The translations under genes and the position numbers were made by a program. A stretch of DNA of 64,000 nt, from contig CALSQH010000003.1 in NCBI GenBank assembly GCA_943788445.1, forward strand, positions 310,001 through 374,000, written 5' to 3'. Below, one piece after another: positions 47,767 to 57,177 of the stretch; the stretch's first letter is position 1; every line of letters starts with the position of its first letter. The stretch is from an uncultured Pseudomonadales bacterium. GTDB lineage: Bacteria > Pseudomonadota > Gammaproteobacteria > Pseudomonadales > Porticoccaceae. The notes under the pieces were generated by a model, which saw only the letters and a list, made by a program, of their open reading frames with translations, was not told where the DNA came from and did no database searches.

Positions 47767-48451
47767 TTACAAAGATTTTGAAATGGTCAATACGAACTCA
47801 TTATCTGCATAGTCGTCGTGATCAGTAGAAATCAGGCTAAGATCAAAACCAAGTCCAGCAGCTTCAGTGCTCAATGAAACAGAGTAATCAGCGTATTCAT
47901 TGGCTGCATCATCTGCAGAACTAGAACCGTAGTGGAAACCTAAGCTAAATGCTTCGCTTAGTGCAAGACTGTAACCAGCATAGATGTAGGTGTAGCTGCC
48001 AGTTGATGCATACCAGTCGTTTGAAGTGGCAAAACCAACAGTGATGTCACTGAAAGAAACACTGCCGTAAAATTCTTCAAACTCTTCTGATTTTTCGCTC
48101 TGTGGGTAGCCATAGTAAACATAGCCAACATCATAGCTAACAGCATCAGTCAAAGAACCGCCGTAACCAACGTAGTAATCAAGTTCAAGGCCGCCCGCTG
48201 TAGTAGCTTCAACGCCACCTTCAACATCTGCATTATTTCCGAAACCAATACTTGACGCCCAAACTCCAGCATAAATACCGTTTTCAAAACCAGCATCGAA
48301 CCCGCCAGAAATAGCTTGCCCACCAGCCTGATCAACACCACGGAAAAAGTAGTCTGAACCAATTGCAACGTTGCCAGATACTTCAGCAGCAGATGCAGAT
48401 ACCGCACTCAACATAGTTGCAGCAAATAATAGCAGTTTTAGCAAATTTCAT
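47767..48451 (-). CDS. TIGR02001 (Gcw_chp) family outer membrane protein; apparent +1 frameshift in signal peptide
   Basis: The mature part is a beta-barrel-like protein of ~205 residues (VSGNVAIGSDYFFRGVDQAG; repeated alternating strands, ending in a hydrophobic strand) of the TIGR02001 family, common next to glnK-amt. The SD GGGAGA points to the ATG at 48451, but that frame runs out. Removing one T in ATTATTTGC restores MKFAKTAIIAATMLSAVSAS, a perfect signal peptide joined to the ORF. As given, only a TTG at 48444, ~13 nt from the SD, would start the in-frame product. Function: probably a nitrogen-responsive outer membrane channel. Confidence 0.75.
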
Positions 48452-48520
48452 AATGATCTCCCAAGATACATTAAATTTAAAAAATGAATTGTTAGTTTTT
48501 CTTGTGTAGCAACTCGGTAA

Positions 48521-48537
48521 ATGCATATACCGTGCCA
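48521..48537 (-). promoter_or_regulatory. Sigma-54 promoter of the OMP-glnK-amt operon
   Basis: On the minus strand TGGCACG (48537-48531), 4 nt, then ATGCA (48526-48522): one mismatch to the sigma-54 consensus TGGCACG-N4-TTGCA with exact spacing. Transcription would start ~48511, ~60 nt before the ATG at 48451. Confidence 0.78.
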
Positions 48538-48588
48538 ACATTCATTCTTAGAGAATTTATAGGGATATTTGCGTAAAAAAATGGCATG

Positions 48589-48648
48589 AGTGCTAAAATA
48601 GTGCACAAGATCTGCCTACTATTTACAAAAACGCACCAATATGGACAG
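48589..48648 (-). promoter_or_regulatory. Two NtrC-like enhancer sites
   Basis: AGTGCTAAAATAGTGCA (48589-48605) has a perfect right half of the NtrC consensus TGCACYAAAATRGTGCA. CGCACCAATATGGACAG (48632-48648) matches 11 of 17 positions, mostly the left half and centre. They lie ~50 and ~95 nt upstream of the -24 element, a usual place for NtrC. Confidence 0.55.
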
Positions 48649-48753
48649 ACTGCAGATACAGATCACATAACAGGCGAAACTCATGGGGCATTGTAGGTGC
48701 AATTTGTTAAACTGCCTGTCATCGAAAAATCACAGCAGCAGGAGATCAGGCAT

Positions 48754-49035
48754 TTGAATCAGGACAATATAGTCAACCAATTTATAAAGCAGTTTAATCA
48801 AGCCTTCGTTCCAGGTGCCCAGGCACTGGGAGATGAAGTGCAGATGCAAATACGCTCAGCCATGACCAGCGCACTGCAAAAAATGAATCTGGTGACCCGA
48901 GAAGAATTTGATACCCAGCAAGCAGTACTAATGCGCTCTCGTGAAAAGCTCGACGCCCTCGAACAGCAGATAGCCGAACTTGAAGAAACCCTTCGCCAGC
49001 TAAGCAACAATAAAAACCAGCCAACTATCTGCTAA
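48754..49035 (+). CDS. ubiK: Ubiquinone biosynthesis accessory factor UbiK (YqiC/BMFP)
   Basis: The frame opens at a GTG (48697), but a TTG at 48754 preceded by AGGAG (9 nt) gives 93 residues, nearer the family's ~80-95. The protein is a coiled-coil factor: a helix with DEVQMQIRSAMTSALQKMNLVTREEF, then a C-terminal coiled coil (KLDALEQQIAELEETLRQL). UbiK aids the Ubi complex under aerobic growth. It precedes comM, as in many gammaproteobacteria. Confidence 0.85.
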   Translation: MNQDNIVNQFIKQFNQAFVPGAQALGDEVQMQIRSAMTSALQKMNLVTREEFDTQQAVLMRSREKLDALEQQIAELEETLRQLSNNKNQPTIC

Positions 49036-49066
49036 TGCATAAAAACAACATACAGGGAGGTATGTT

Positions 49067-50608
49067 ATGTCACTAGCCGTGGTCTACACGCGCGCCAAAC
49101 TAGGGATCAATGCACCCTGGTGTCCATCGAAGTCCATCTCTCCAATGGCTTGCCCAGCTTTCATATGGTCGGCCTGCCGGAAACCGCAGTCAAAGAAAGT
49201 AAAGACCGCGTGCGCAGCGCCATTATCAACTCCCACTTTGATTTCCCCGCCACGGCGTATCACCGTCAATCTCGCCCCAGCCGAACTGCCCAAAGAGGGA
49301 AGTCGCTTTGATATCGCCATTGCCATCGCCATTCTGGCCGCTTCAGAACAGATTCCCCGTGACCAACTAGAAGACTATGAATTTATCGGCGAGCTAGCAC
49401 TCTCAGGAGAAATCCGTCCTGTTGATGCAGTACTACCGGCAGCTCTGGCCTGTGCAAGCCGCAGCAAACAGCTGATTATTGGCAGAGACAACGCCCCTGA
49501 AGCATCCTGGTTAGCGACGCTATCAATATTACCCGCCAAACATCTTCTAGAAATCTCTGCCCATCTCCATCAAAGGCAGCTACTCAGCCATGGATCAATC
49601 AAACCACTGCCCCCACAGCAGAAGACTCAGGAATCCTGCGCATTACTAAACAAAGAACTAATAAAGAGCTAAACAAAGAGCTAAACGATGTGATTGGCCA
49701 GTATCACGCCAAACGAGCACTGGAAATTTCCGCCACCGGAGGCCACAACCTACTCTTTTACGGCCCGCCCGGCACCGGTAAAACCATGCTCGCCAGTCGC
49801 CTGCCCGGTATTCTGCCGCCATTACCAGTCAAGCAAGCCCTAGAAGTTGCCGCCATCTACTCCGTAGCTGGCAAAGGCTTAAGACGCAGAAATATGGTCA
49901 CGGCCATTTCGTGCACCCCACCACACCGCCTCCGCCGCCGCACTGGTCGGTGGCGGCAGCACACCCCGCCCGGGCGAAATTTCACTGGCCCATCAGGGGT
50001 TTTATTTCTCGATGAATTACCGGAATTTTCACGCAAGGTATTAGAAGTATTAAGAGAACCCATGGAGTCTGGGGAAATAATGATCTCGCGCGTTGCCGCC
50101 CAGTCTCGCTACCCCGCCAACTTTCAATTAATTGCCGCCATGAATCCCTGCCCCTGCGGCTACCTTGGCAGCCAGCGCTGCAGTTGCACCCCCGACCAGA
50201 TCAATCGCTACAAGGGAAAAATATCTGGCCCGCTCTTAGATCGTATAGACCTGCAGGTACAGGTAACAAAAATTGAAAACCAACTTTTAGAATCAGCGCG
50301 ACAAGCCAAAGGCGAATCCAATCAGCAGATACAGCAGCGCATCAGTAGCCGCGCGGGAACGGCAAATAAAAAGACAGGGAAAAATTAACAGTCAGCTGAG
50401 CAGTCTAGAACTTAAAACTATCTGCCCGCTCAATACGAACAGCAGACATTAATGGACAGCGCCATCAATCGCTTTGGCCTCTCCACCAGAGGGTTTTATC
50501 GGGTTCTGCGCGTCGCCCGCAGTATTGCCGATCTCGAGAGCAGAGATGACAGTCACCACCGAAGACTATCAAGAAGCACTGAGCTACCGAATCACCTCAG
50601 ACTGCTAA
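49067..50608 (+). pseudogene. comM: ComM/YifB Mg-chelatase-like AAA+ ATPase, multiply frameshifted
   Basis: The ATG at 49067 has GGGAGGTATGTT-type SD context. The ComM sequence is complete but spread over frames: [51 protein letters not shown]; the Walker [59 protein letters not shown] zinc motif; and INRFGLSTRGFYRVLRVAR near the end (TAA at 50606). At least seven shifts are needed, including a CCCC to CCC and a GGGGG to GGGG change, and one 11-bp copy in a 12-bp repeat near 49650-49685. ComM is a branch-migration helicase for natural transformation. Conserved motifs are all kept, so this is a very recent loss or poor consensus. Confidence 0.9.
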
Positions 50609-50612
50609 ACAG

Positions 50613-51441
50613 TTAAATTAGATACTCCGCTTCAGGAAGTAGCACACCGCAGTGATAGCAGTACTCCGCATCCGGATGATGGCCGGTGCGCTCGCAGACA
50701 TTGCAGCGCTTATGGCTGCTCTCGGCATTGATCTCGCGGACAATTTCGGCGGTAAATATACCCGTGGGAATAGCGATAATCGAATAACCGGTCAACATCG
50801 CCATGGTGGCAATAATCTGCCCTAAAATAGTCTGCGGCGTAATATCCCCATAGCCAACAGTAGTGATAGTCACAATGGTCCAATAGATGCTGCGCGGAAT
50901 ACTGGTAAAGCCATTATCCGGCCCCTCGACAAAAAACATCAGGCTGCCAAACAGCACGCTGAGAATAAACACCACGGTAAAAAACACTAAAATCTTGCGC
51001 CGCGCCGCATACATAGAGCGCAATAAAATATTCGCCTCGGAGAGATAGCGCACCAGCTTAAGCACCCGGAACACACGCAGAACCCGCAACAGACGCAACA
51101 CCAACCAGTAGCTGGCACCGGGCAGGAATATCGCCAGATAGGTTGGCAGTATTGACAGCAAATCGACCAGACCATAAAAACTAAAGATATAGCTCAATCG
51201 CTTTGGCGAAGAGTAAATCCGCAGCAAGTACTCCACCGTGAACAGCAGCGTAAAAATCCACTCCAGATCGAAACAGCCAGAGCCCAAACTGATTGTGTAC
51301 AGACTCTATAGAGTCAAAAATAATCGCCAGCACACTCAGGACAATCAGGTAGATCAGCGCAATATCGAAGCGCTGACCCGCAGCTGTATCTGTGCCAAAA
51401 ATCACTCGGTAGAGTTTTTCTCTCGCTGTCACTTCAACCAT
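50613..51441 (-). pseudogene. Voltage-gated-type K+ channel (6TM) with C-terminal zinc ribbon, one frameshift
   Basis: The N-terminal frame (51441-51181) covers S1 and the start of S2 (VHNQFGLWLF). The second frame carries the rest: S2 ending TLLFTVEYLLRIY, an S4-like segment with regularly spaced Arg (LVLRLLRVLRVFRVLKLVR), the selectivity filter TTVGYGD and a cytosolic tail. The tail ends in a zinc ribbon (CNVC...CYHC) not usual for channels. The shift is near 51270-51280; removing one base rejoins WLF to DLEWIF. It converges on comM with a 4-nt gap. Confidence 0.8.
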
Positions 51442-51608
51442 ATTCCCTTACCTTAGCTCTATGCTTTATCTCAATGGGAATATTGTAGGCACTAATGCCT
51501 CGATTGACTATTCTTCAAATAATCGTACTTTTTATAAAGAGAGGCAAACCCAGCAAACAGCGTCTATTTTTAGTACTCTATGATCTCAACAAAAGCCCAG
51601 AGGCAGCC

Positions 51609-52400
51609 ATGAAAAAAATCCTTCTCTTGGTGTCGTTACTCACGGCATCATTTGCCCTGCACGCCCAGCCCGAACTCAAAGGTAGCCCAGAAGAACTGCG
51701 TCATTTCCTGCACCCCAGCGAAAGAATTGTCAGCCTGCACGGACAGGCAGAAGAGAAAGCCTATTCCGACAGAGCGATTATCAGCCTGGTAATAACCACC
51801 GAAGATAAACTGCTGTCCAACTCGATAGCCAGTAACAGCAACCTGCGGAAATTTATCACCACACAACTGACCACCGCGGGTATAAACGGCGAGAGTATAA
51901 AAAGCTCCAAGTTTTCAACCTCGCCCCAGTACGGCTGGTTTGGGAAAAAACCCGACAGCTACAAAGTGGTGAATCGCATGGCAGTGACCATTACCGATGA
52001 ATCACAGCTAAAAACCATCGCCACCGTCGCCGACACCAAAACAGAAATAGAGCTTGCCGATACCGCCTTTGAGCACAGCAAAGCCGATGAGTATAAGAAC
52101 AAGGTTAAAAAGCTCGCCTTGGAAAAGGCCATGAAGCAAAAAGCCTTTTATGAATCCAGTCTTGGCGTCACCCTAACTCCGGTGGGCTTTAGAAATAGCC
52201 AGATCCGCTTTAGAGGAACACAGGGTGCCAATATGCTGGAAGAAATTGTGGTTACCGCAAGCAAGCGCAGCATGGGCAAGATGCAAGATATGGCCTACAG
52301 TCGACCAGCAACGAAGCAGACACCCTCCTTTGATGAGATAGAGTATGAGGCAGAAATTTATATCGACTTCAAAATTGAAACGGTAGATAGCTCAAAATAA
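51609..52400 (+). CDS. SIMPL-domain periplasmic protein (DUF541)
   Basis: The start is the ATG at 51609 with a signal peptide (~19 residues, ending ALHA); the frame from 51495 has extra non-conserved residues. The 263-aa product has the SIMPL/DUF541 core (SLHGQAEEKAYSDRAIISLV; YKVVNRMAVTITDESQL; a TAGINGESIKSS turn). Family members form beta-barrel-like oligomers in the periplasm; roles range from oxidative stress to signalling. An SD-like AGGCAGCC precedes it. Confidence 0.8.
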   Translation: MKKILLLVSLLTASFALHAQPELKGSPEELRHFLHPSERIVSLHGQAEEKAYSDRAIISLVITTEDKLLSNSIASNSNLRKFITTQLTTAGINGESIKSSKFSTSPQYGWFGKKPDSYKVVNRMAVTITDESQLKTIATVADTKTEIELADTAFEHSKADEYKNKVKKLALEKAMKQKAFYESSLGVTLTPVGFRNSQIRFRGTQGANMLEEIVVTASKRSMGKMQDMAYSRPATKQTPSFDEIEYEAEIYIDFKIETVDSSK

Positions 52401-52415
52401 CAAAAGGCAAACCCC

Positions 52416-53049
52416 ATGGATCTAGCTCAAGGGTTATTGATTATTACATCAGTCCATCTTCTGGCCGCCGCTTCACCGGGGCCGGACTTTGTACTGGTGT
52501 CGCAACAGACACTATCCAATGGTAAAAAGGCCGGGTTGCTCTGCAGTATTGGTATTGCCCTCGGTCTATCCATACATATTCTTTACTCCACCTTTGGCCT
52601 TGCCGCGGTAATTGCCAACTCCACAACAGCACTATGGGCGATTAAATTACTCGGCGGCAGCTATCTGATTTTTCTTGGCATTAAAGGTCTTAGAGCCAGA
52701 TCCAACGCGCAGCCAGTCGTTGCAAGCCAGAAAACTGTCACTCAGCGGTCGGCAACCAAAACCATCGGGTTGGGATTCCTCTGCAATGCACTAAACCCCA
52801 AAGCACCGATCTACTTTGTTTCATTGTTTACCGTCGTAATCTCGGCAGATACATCGGCCACTCATTTGGCAATCTATGGTATCTGGATGATGGCCATTCA
52901 ACTGGCCTGGTTCTCACTTGTTACCGTTCTGCTCTCATCACCAAGGGTGGCCAACAAGCTTCAGAGTATGCGGCTATATTATTGATCGTATCGCTGGTGG
53001 CGCAATGCTTTTACTCGGCCTAAAAGTACTGGCTACAAGGGCAAACTAA
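52416..53049 (+). pseudogene. LysE family translocator, frameshifted near the C-terminus
   Basis: The first frame encodes ~180 residues with the LysE motif AASPGPDFVLVSQQTLSNG and five of six TM segments, then stops at 52983. Shifting one base near 52966 continues GYIIDRIAGGAMLLLGLKVL, the expected last helix, to a TAA at 53047-53049 that overlaps the next ATG (TAATG). It is an amino-acid exporter type. Only the last TM is displaced, so a shortened protein may still be made. Confidence 0.8.
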
Positions 53050-53663
53050 TGACACTCACCTCAACCCTATCGCTTTTCACCACTATGCTTGTACTGGCCG
53101 CACTGCCCGGCCCCGGCATGCTTGTGGTTATCGCACGAACCTTAGAAAGCGGATGGAGACAGGGCCTCGCAACAGTCGCCGGAATAATCACCGGCGATTA
53201 TATTTTTATCAGCCTAGCCGTATTTGGCCTCGCCGCGCTCGCGGAGGTTATGGGCAGTTTATTCGTGATCGTTAAATATGTCGGTGGCACCTATCTTGTC
53301 TGGCTTGGCATGAAATTAATTCTGTCAAAAACAACCACCCATATCGAAGTCCCTAAAAAGGCAGGCAACCATTCGACCAATTTCTTTGCGGGATTACTAA
53401 CCACCCTTGCCAACCCAAAAGCGATTCTATTTTTCTTGAGTTTCTTCCCAGCATTTTTGGATTTAAATCATGTCTCATCAATAGATATGGCTATTTTGCT
53501 TCTCGTAGAAATATTCTCTGTGGGCGCTGTTATGACTGCCTATGTTCTCCTGGCTGTAAAAGCGCAATCATCGTTTCAATCCTCACCAAAAACCAAGTAC
53601 CTTAAATATGGTTCCGGCGCGTTTTTGGTCGGTGGCGGTGCATTTGTGGCGCTTAGGCCCTAA
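53049..53663 (+). CDS. LysE family translocator
   Basis: The 204-aa protein has six TM segments and the LysE/RhtB motif ALPGPGMLVVIARTLESGWR, followed by TLANPKAILFFLSFFPAF. It exports amino acids or similar. It is coupled to the preceding LysE gene by the stop/start overlap; the two proteins are diverged paralogues. Confidence 0.88.
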   Translation: MTLTSTLSLFTTMLVLAALPGPGMLVVIARTLESGWRQGLATVAGIITGDYIFISLAVFGLAALAEVMGSLFVIVKYVGGTYLVWLGMKLILSKTTTHIEVPKKAGNHSTNFFAGLLTTLANPKAILFFLSFFPAFLDLNHVSSIDMAILLLVEIFSVGAVMTAYVLLAVKAQSSFQSSPKTKYLKYGSGAFLVGGGAFVALRP

Positions 53664-53751
53664 GAAGCCAATCAAACATTCCATTACACAAACCTAACCA
53701 CTACGGCTAAACTCTCACCCCATAGAAAAAAACAAAAAAGTGAACATGGTT

Positions 53752-54075
53752 ATGAGCAACAAAGAATCGCGACTGGTTTACTCAACCGATGCGGGGCGTA
53801 TTAAAGAAACCGAAAACACGCAACCTATCGAGACCGATGGCATTGTACGAATTCGCCGCGAAACCAAAGGGCGAAAGGGCAAAGGCGTAACAACTGTGTC
53901 TGGCACTGGCCTTGTGGATAAAGAATTAAAAAACCTAGCCAAGCAGCTTAAACAGAAATGTTCGACGGGCGGTACAGTAAAAGATGGCGTAATTGAAATT
54001 CAGGGCGACCATCGCGAAAAGCTAAAAGCCGAACTGGAAAAGCTTGGCCACAATGTAAAACTGGCAGGTGGATAA
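53752..54075 (+). CDS. yciH: SUI1/eIF1-like translation factor YciH
   Basis: The GTG at 53740 opens the frame; the ATG at 53752 (MSNKESRLVYST) matches the family start. The 107-aa protein has the SUI1 domain: IRRETKGRKGKGVTTVSG and the closing KQKCSTGGTVKDGVIEIQGD. YciH affects start-codon fidelity. The next gene starts 3 nt later, so they are likely co-transcribed. Confidence 0.92.
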   Translation: MSNKESRLVYSTDAGRIKETENTQPIETDGIVRIRRETKGRKGKGVTTVSGTGLVDKELKNLAKQLKQKCSTGGTVKDGVIEIQGDHREKLKAELEKLGHNVKLAGG

Positions 54076-54078
54076 GCT

Positions 54079-56010
54079 GTGGCAGACAAAATCCAAAAAC
54101 CCTTTGGCAGCTGGCCCTCGCCGATCAGTGCAGAATTAATTACCCGAGCAGCGCCCGGTCTAAACTGCCTGCAATCTTATGGCGAAAGCCTCTACTGGGT
54201 TGAAAGCCGACCCTGGGAAGCCGGCCGCAATGTGATTATGTGCCGCGCAGCCGATGGCAGTATCAAGGACCTACTGCCCAAACCCTACAGCCACTCTAGT
54301 CGCGTTCATGAATATGGCGGTATGGCCTATGCGATCAGCGACGATAGCCTCTATTTTGTCAACGCCTCCGATCAGCGTATTTACAAAACTGATCTAAGTG
54401 GAGAGAACGAGCCTAGGCCAATCACAGGGTTAAGTCTGCAGCGCTTTGCCGATCTGGTTATTGATAGCAACAATCAGCGCATAATTGCGGTTTGTGAAGA
54501 GCATGAAGGAGATAGCGGCGAGCAGGAACCAGAAAACTATTTAGTGGCAGTATCACTCAATACGGAAAACCCTAGCGTTACCAAATTAGAAACTGGTGCT
54601 GATTTTTATGCCTACCCACGCATTAGTCCAGACCAAAAAACACTCTGCTGGATTCAATGGCAGCACCCCAATATGCCCTGGGACTGCACCCAGTTATGGC
54701 AGGCTTCTATTTACAGCGATGGTAGCCTAACGGATAAAACACTTGTTGCTGGTGCTAGTAATAATGAATCTATCTTTCAGCCACAGTGGTCGCCAGATAA
54801 CCAACTGTATTTTGTCTCAGATAGAAATAACTGGTGGAATATTTACCGCGCTGAAAGTGACGGCTGTACACCGGTACTGGAAATAGAGGCTGAATTTGCC
54901 ACGCCCCTCTGGCAGTTTGGTATGAGCACCTATGACTTTGTTAATGCACAGACCATTGGTTGCCTGTGGACTGATCAGGGTATTTGGCACAGTGGCTTTA
55001 TTGATATTACCAGCGGTCAGCTCAGTAAAGTGGATTGCTCGTACAGCAGTATCCACGCCGCCTGCTGTTTTCAGGGCTCTCTGTATATGGTTGCGGGTGC
55101 CGCAGCTATTGCCAGCGAAGTAGTCAGTGTTACTAGTAGCGATCAAACACTGAACACTATCTATGCCCCAGCCACTCCGGATATTGATCCTCAGGGACTG
55201 TCTCAACCCCAATCAATTTTATTCCCTACTAATGGCGGCGAACAGGTTCATGCTTTCTTTTATCCGCCGGCCAATGAAGCCTATTGCGGCGAAGACAATG
55301 AACTACCACTGGTAATTGCCCTCTGCCATGGGGGGCCAACCGGCGCCACCGACAGCGGTCTTAATCTAAAAATTCAGTACTGGACCAGCCGCGGTTTTGC
55401 GGTGGTGGATATTAACTATCGTGGCAGTACCGGTTTTGGCAGAAGCTACCGCCAATCACTGGCCGGAGCCTGGGGCATTGCCGATGTGCAAGATAGCCAA
55501 AGTGCGATCGCCTATTTAACCGCTGAGAACAAGATCGATCCTGAACGCTGCATTATTCGCGGCGGCAGTGCCGGTGGTTACACCGTATTATCGGCCCTGA
55601 CCTTTACTGATACTTTTAAGGCCGGCGCTAGCCTCTACGGTATTGGCGATCTTGAAACACTGGCCACCGATACCCATAAATTTGAATCACGCTATATGGA
55701 TAGCCTGATTGGCCCTTACCCCGAGCGCAAGGATATTTATCTGGCCCGCTCACCCATCCATCATGCCGAGGGACTTAACTGCCCGGTGATTTTTTTGCAG
55801 GGACTAGAAGATAAAGTGGTGCCACCCAATCAAGCCGAGATGATGGTTAAACTACTTGAGGAAAAAGGCATTAAAGTCGGTCATGTGACCTTCCCCGATG
55901 AAGGCCATGGATTTAGAAAAGCCGCCAATATTATTCGCGCCATGGAATCAGAATTAGCCTTCTATGCTGATGTATTTGATCTGACCGATAAAAACACTGG
56001 GGTCGATTAA
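54079..56010 (+). CDS. S9 family peptidase (acylaminoacyl peptidase-like)
   Basis: The start is a GTG at 54079. The 643-aa cytosolic protein has an N-terminal beta-propeller and a C-terminal hydrolase with intact triad motifs: nucleophile RGGSAGGYTVL, acid GLEDKVVPPNQ, His DEGHGFRKA, plus the YRGSTGFGRSYRQ block. It cleaves short peptides from the N-terminal side. Unlike the S9 gene at 18-21 kb, it is complete and has the catalytic residues. Confidence 0.92.
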   Translation: MADKIQKPFGSWPSPISAELITRAAPGLNCLQSYGESLYWVESRPWEAGRNVIMCRAADGSIKDLLPKPYSHSSRVHEYGGMAYAISDDSLYFVNASDQRIYKTDLSGENEPRPITGLSLQRFADLVIDSNNQRIIAVCEEHEGDSGEQEPENYLVAVSLNTENPSVTKLETGADFYAYPRISPDQKTLCWIQWQHPNMPWDCTQLWQASIYSDGSLTDKTLVAGASNNESIFQPQWSPDNQLYFVSDRNNWWNIYRAESDGCTPVLEIEAEFATPLWQFGMSTYDFVNAQTIGCLWTDQGIWHSGFIDITSGQLSKVDCSYSSIHAACCFQGSLYMVAGAAAIASEVVSVTSSDQTLNTIYAPATPDIDPQGLSQPQSILFPTNGGEQVHAFFYPPANEAYCGEDNELPLVIALCHGGPTGATDSGLNLKIQYWTSRGFAVVDINYRGSTGFGRSYRQSLAGAWGIADVQDSQSAIAYLTAENKIDPERCIIRGGSAGGYTVLSALTFTDTFKAGASLYGIGDLETLATDTHKFESRYMDSLIGPYPERKDIYLARSPIHHAEGLNCPVIFLQGLEDKVVPPNQAEMMVKLLEEKGIKVGHVTFPDEGHGFRKAANIIRAMESELAFYADVFDLTDKNTGVD

Positions 56011-56012
56011 GC

Positions 56013-56510
56013 ATGTCGCGCTATCGCCCGCCCTCACCAAAAAGCTCTCCCTATATGACACCAGAGGGTGCCAGTAAAATGCGTGCAGAACTGCACCAGC
56101 TGTGGAAAGTCGAGCGCCCGCAGGTGACCCAAATAGTTCACGAAGCGGCCAAGAATGGAGATCGCTCGGAGAATGGCGATTATATTTACGGCAAACGCCG
56201 ACTGCGGGAAATTGATAGCCGCGTGCGCTACCTGACCAAGCGTATTGAAAATGCCACTATCGTTGAAGATAAGCCTCGAGATCCCTCCAAAGTGTTTTTC
56301 GCCGCCTGGGTCACTATTGAAGATCAGGACAGTGGAAACGAAGAAACCTACAGACTGGTTGGCTCCGATGAACTTGACCCAAAACTAAACTGGATTAGCA
56401 TCGACTCGCCCATGGCCAGAGCCTTGGTCGGCAAGGGCATTGATGATGAGGTGAATGTAAAAACACCGGCTGGAGACCGGTGTTTTATCGTAGTCAATGT
56501 CCACTATTAG
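56013..56510 (+). CDS. greB: Transcription elongation factor GreB
   Basis: The 165-aa protein has the N-terminal coiled coil with the acidic tip [22 protein letters not shown] (D and E residues that place Mg in the polymerase channel) and the C-terminal FKBP-like domain ending [17 protein letters not shown]. It rescues backtracked RNA polymerase. Its 3' end overlaps pdxH by 4 nt, tail to tail, and holds the pdxH terminator. Confidence 0.95.
   Translation: MSRYRPPSPKSSPYMTPEGASKMRAELHQLWKVERPQVTQIVHEAAKNGDRSENGDYIYGKRRLREIDSRVRYLTKRIENATIVEDKPRDPSKVFFAAWVTIEDQDSGNEETYRLVGSDELDPKLNWISIDSPMARALVGKGIDDEVNVKTPAGDRCFIVVNVHY
56458..56486 (-). terminator. pdxH terminator placed inside the greB coding end
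   Basis: On the minus strand AAAACACCGG (56486-56477) pairs with CCGGTGTTTT (56469-56460), 7-nt loop, with more T after it. It lies 21 nt past the pdxH stop and inside the last 50 nt of greB. The plus strand also forms the stem with TTTTAT after it, so it might act both ways. Confidence 0.7.
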
Positions 56511-57142
56511 GGCGATAAACGGGAGATTTCCCAATCGCCATTATCCAGTCCATAGCTAAAGCGGTCGTGCAGACGCTGCTCACCCCCCTGCCAAAACTCA
56601 ATCTCCTCAGGCACCACCCGATAACCACCCCAGAAATCCGGCAGCGGGATTTCACCCTTGGAAAATTTTTCTTTAACTTGAGCAAACTGGGTTTCCAATG
56701 CCTGACGGGAATTAATCCGACTGCTCTGCTTAGAGGCCCAAGCCGCCAATTGGCTACCCTTGGGACGGCTAAGAAAATACTTCATCACATCAACCGTCGA
56801 CAAGCGCTCGGCGCGACCACCGACAATCACCTGACGATCCAACTGCAACCAGGGAAAATGCAGGCTGACCTGAGGATTACCCTCAATATCCTTAGCCTTG
56901 CGACTGCCCAAATTGGTATAAAAAACAAAGCCACGCTGATCAAACTCTTTGAGCAATACCATTCGCTGCCAGGGCTTGCCGGAACTATCTACAGTCGCCA
57001 CAGACATCGCCGTCGGATCCTGAATACCCGCCTCAAGCGCCTGATCCATCCACAGCTTAAATTGCTCGAAGGGATTATCCAGCAGCGACTCGCGGGTTAG
57101 TTTGCCGTAATCATATTCGCGGCGATTATCCTGAAGGCTCAT
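56507..57142 (-). CDS. pdxH: Pyridoxine 5'-phosphate oxidase PdxH
   Basis: The 211-aa FMN enzyme has [19 protein letters not shown], the PLQLDRQV-type core and the C-terminal [14 protein letters not shown] signature. It makes PLP from PNP or PMP. PLP is needed by several enzymes in the window (BioF, ThrC, the AONS-like enzyme), though no regulation is shown. Confidence 0.96.
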   Translation of the reverse strand: MSLQDNRREYDYGKLTRESLLDNPFEQFKLWMDQALEAGIQDPTAMSVATVDSSGKPWQRMVLLKEFDQRGFVFYTNLGSRKAKDIEGNPQVSLHFPWLQLDRQVIVGGRAERLSTVDVMKYFLSRPKGSQLAAWASKQSSRINSRQALETQFAQVKEKFSKGEIPLPDFWGGYRVVPEEIEFWQGGEQRLHDRFSYGLDNGDWEISRLSP

Positions 57143-57177
57143 AACAGTCCTATTAATTTCAATCTAAAATAGCAGTT

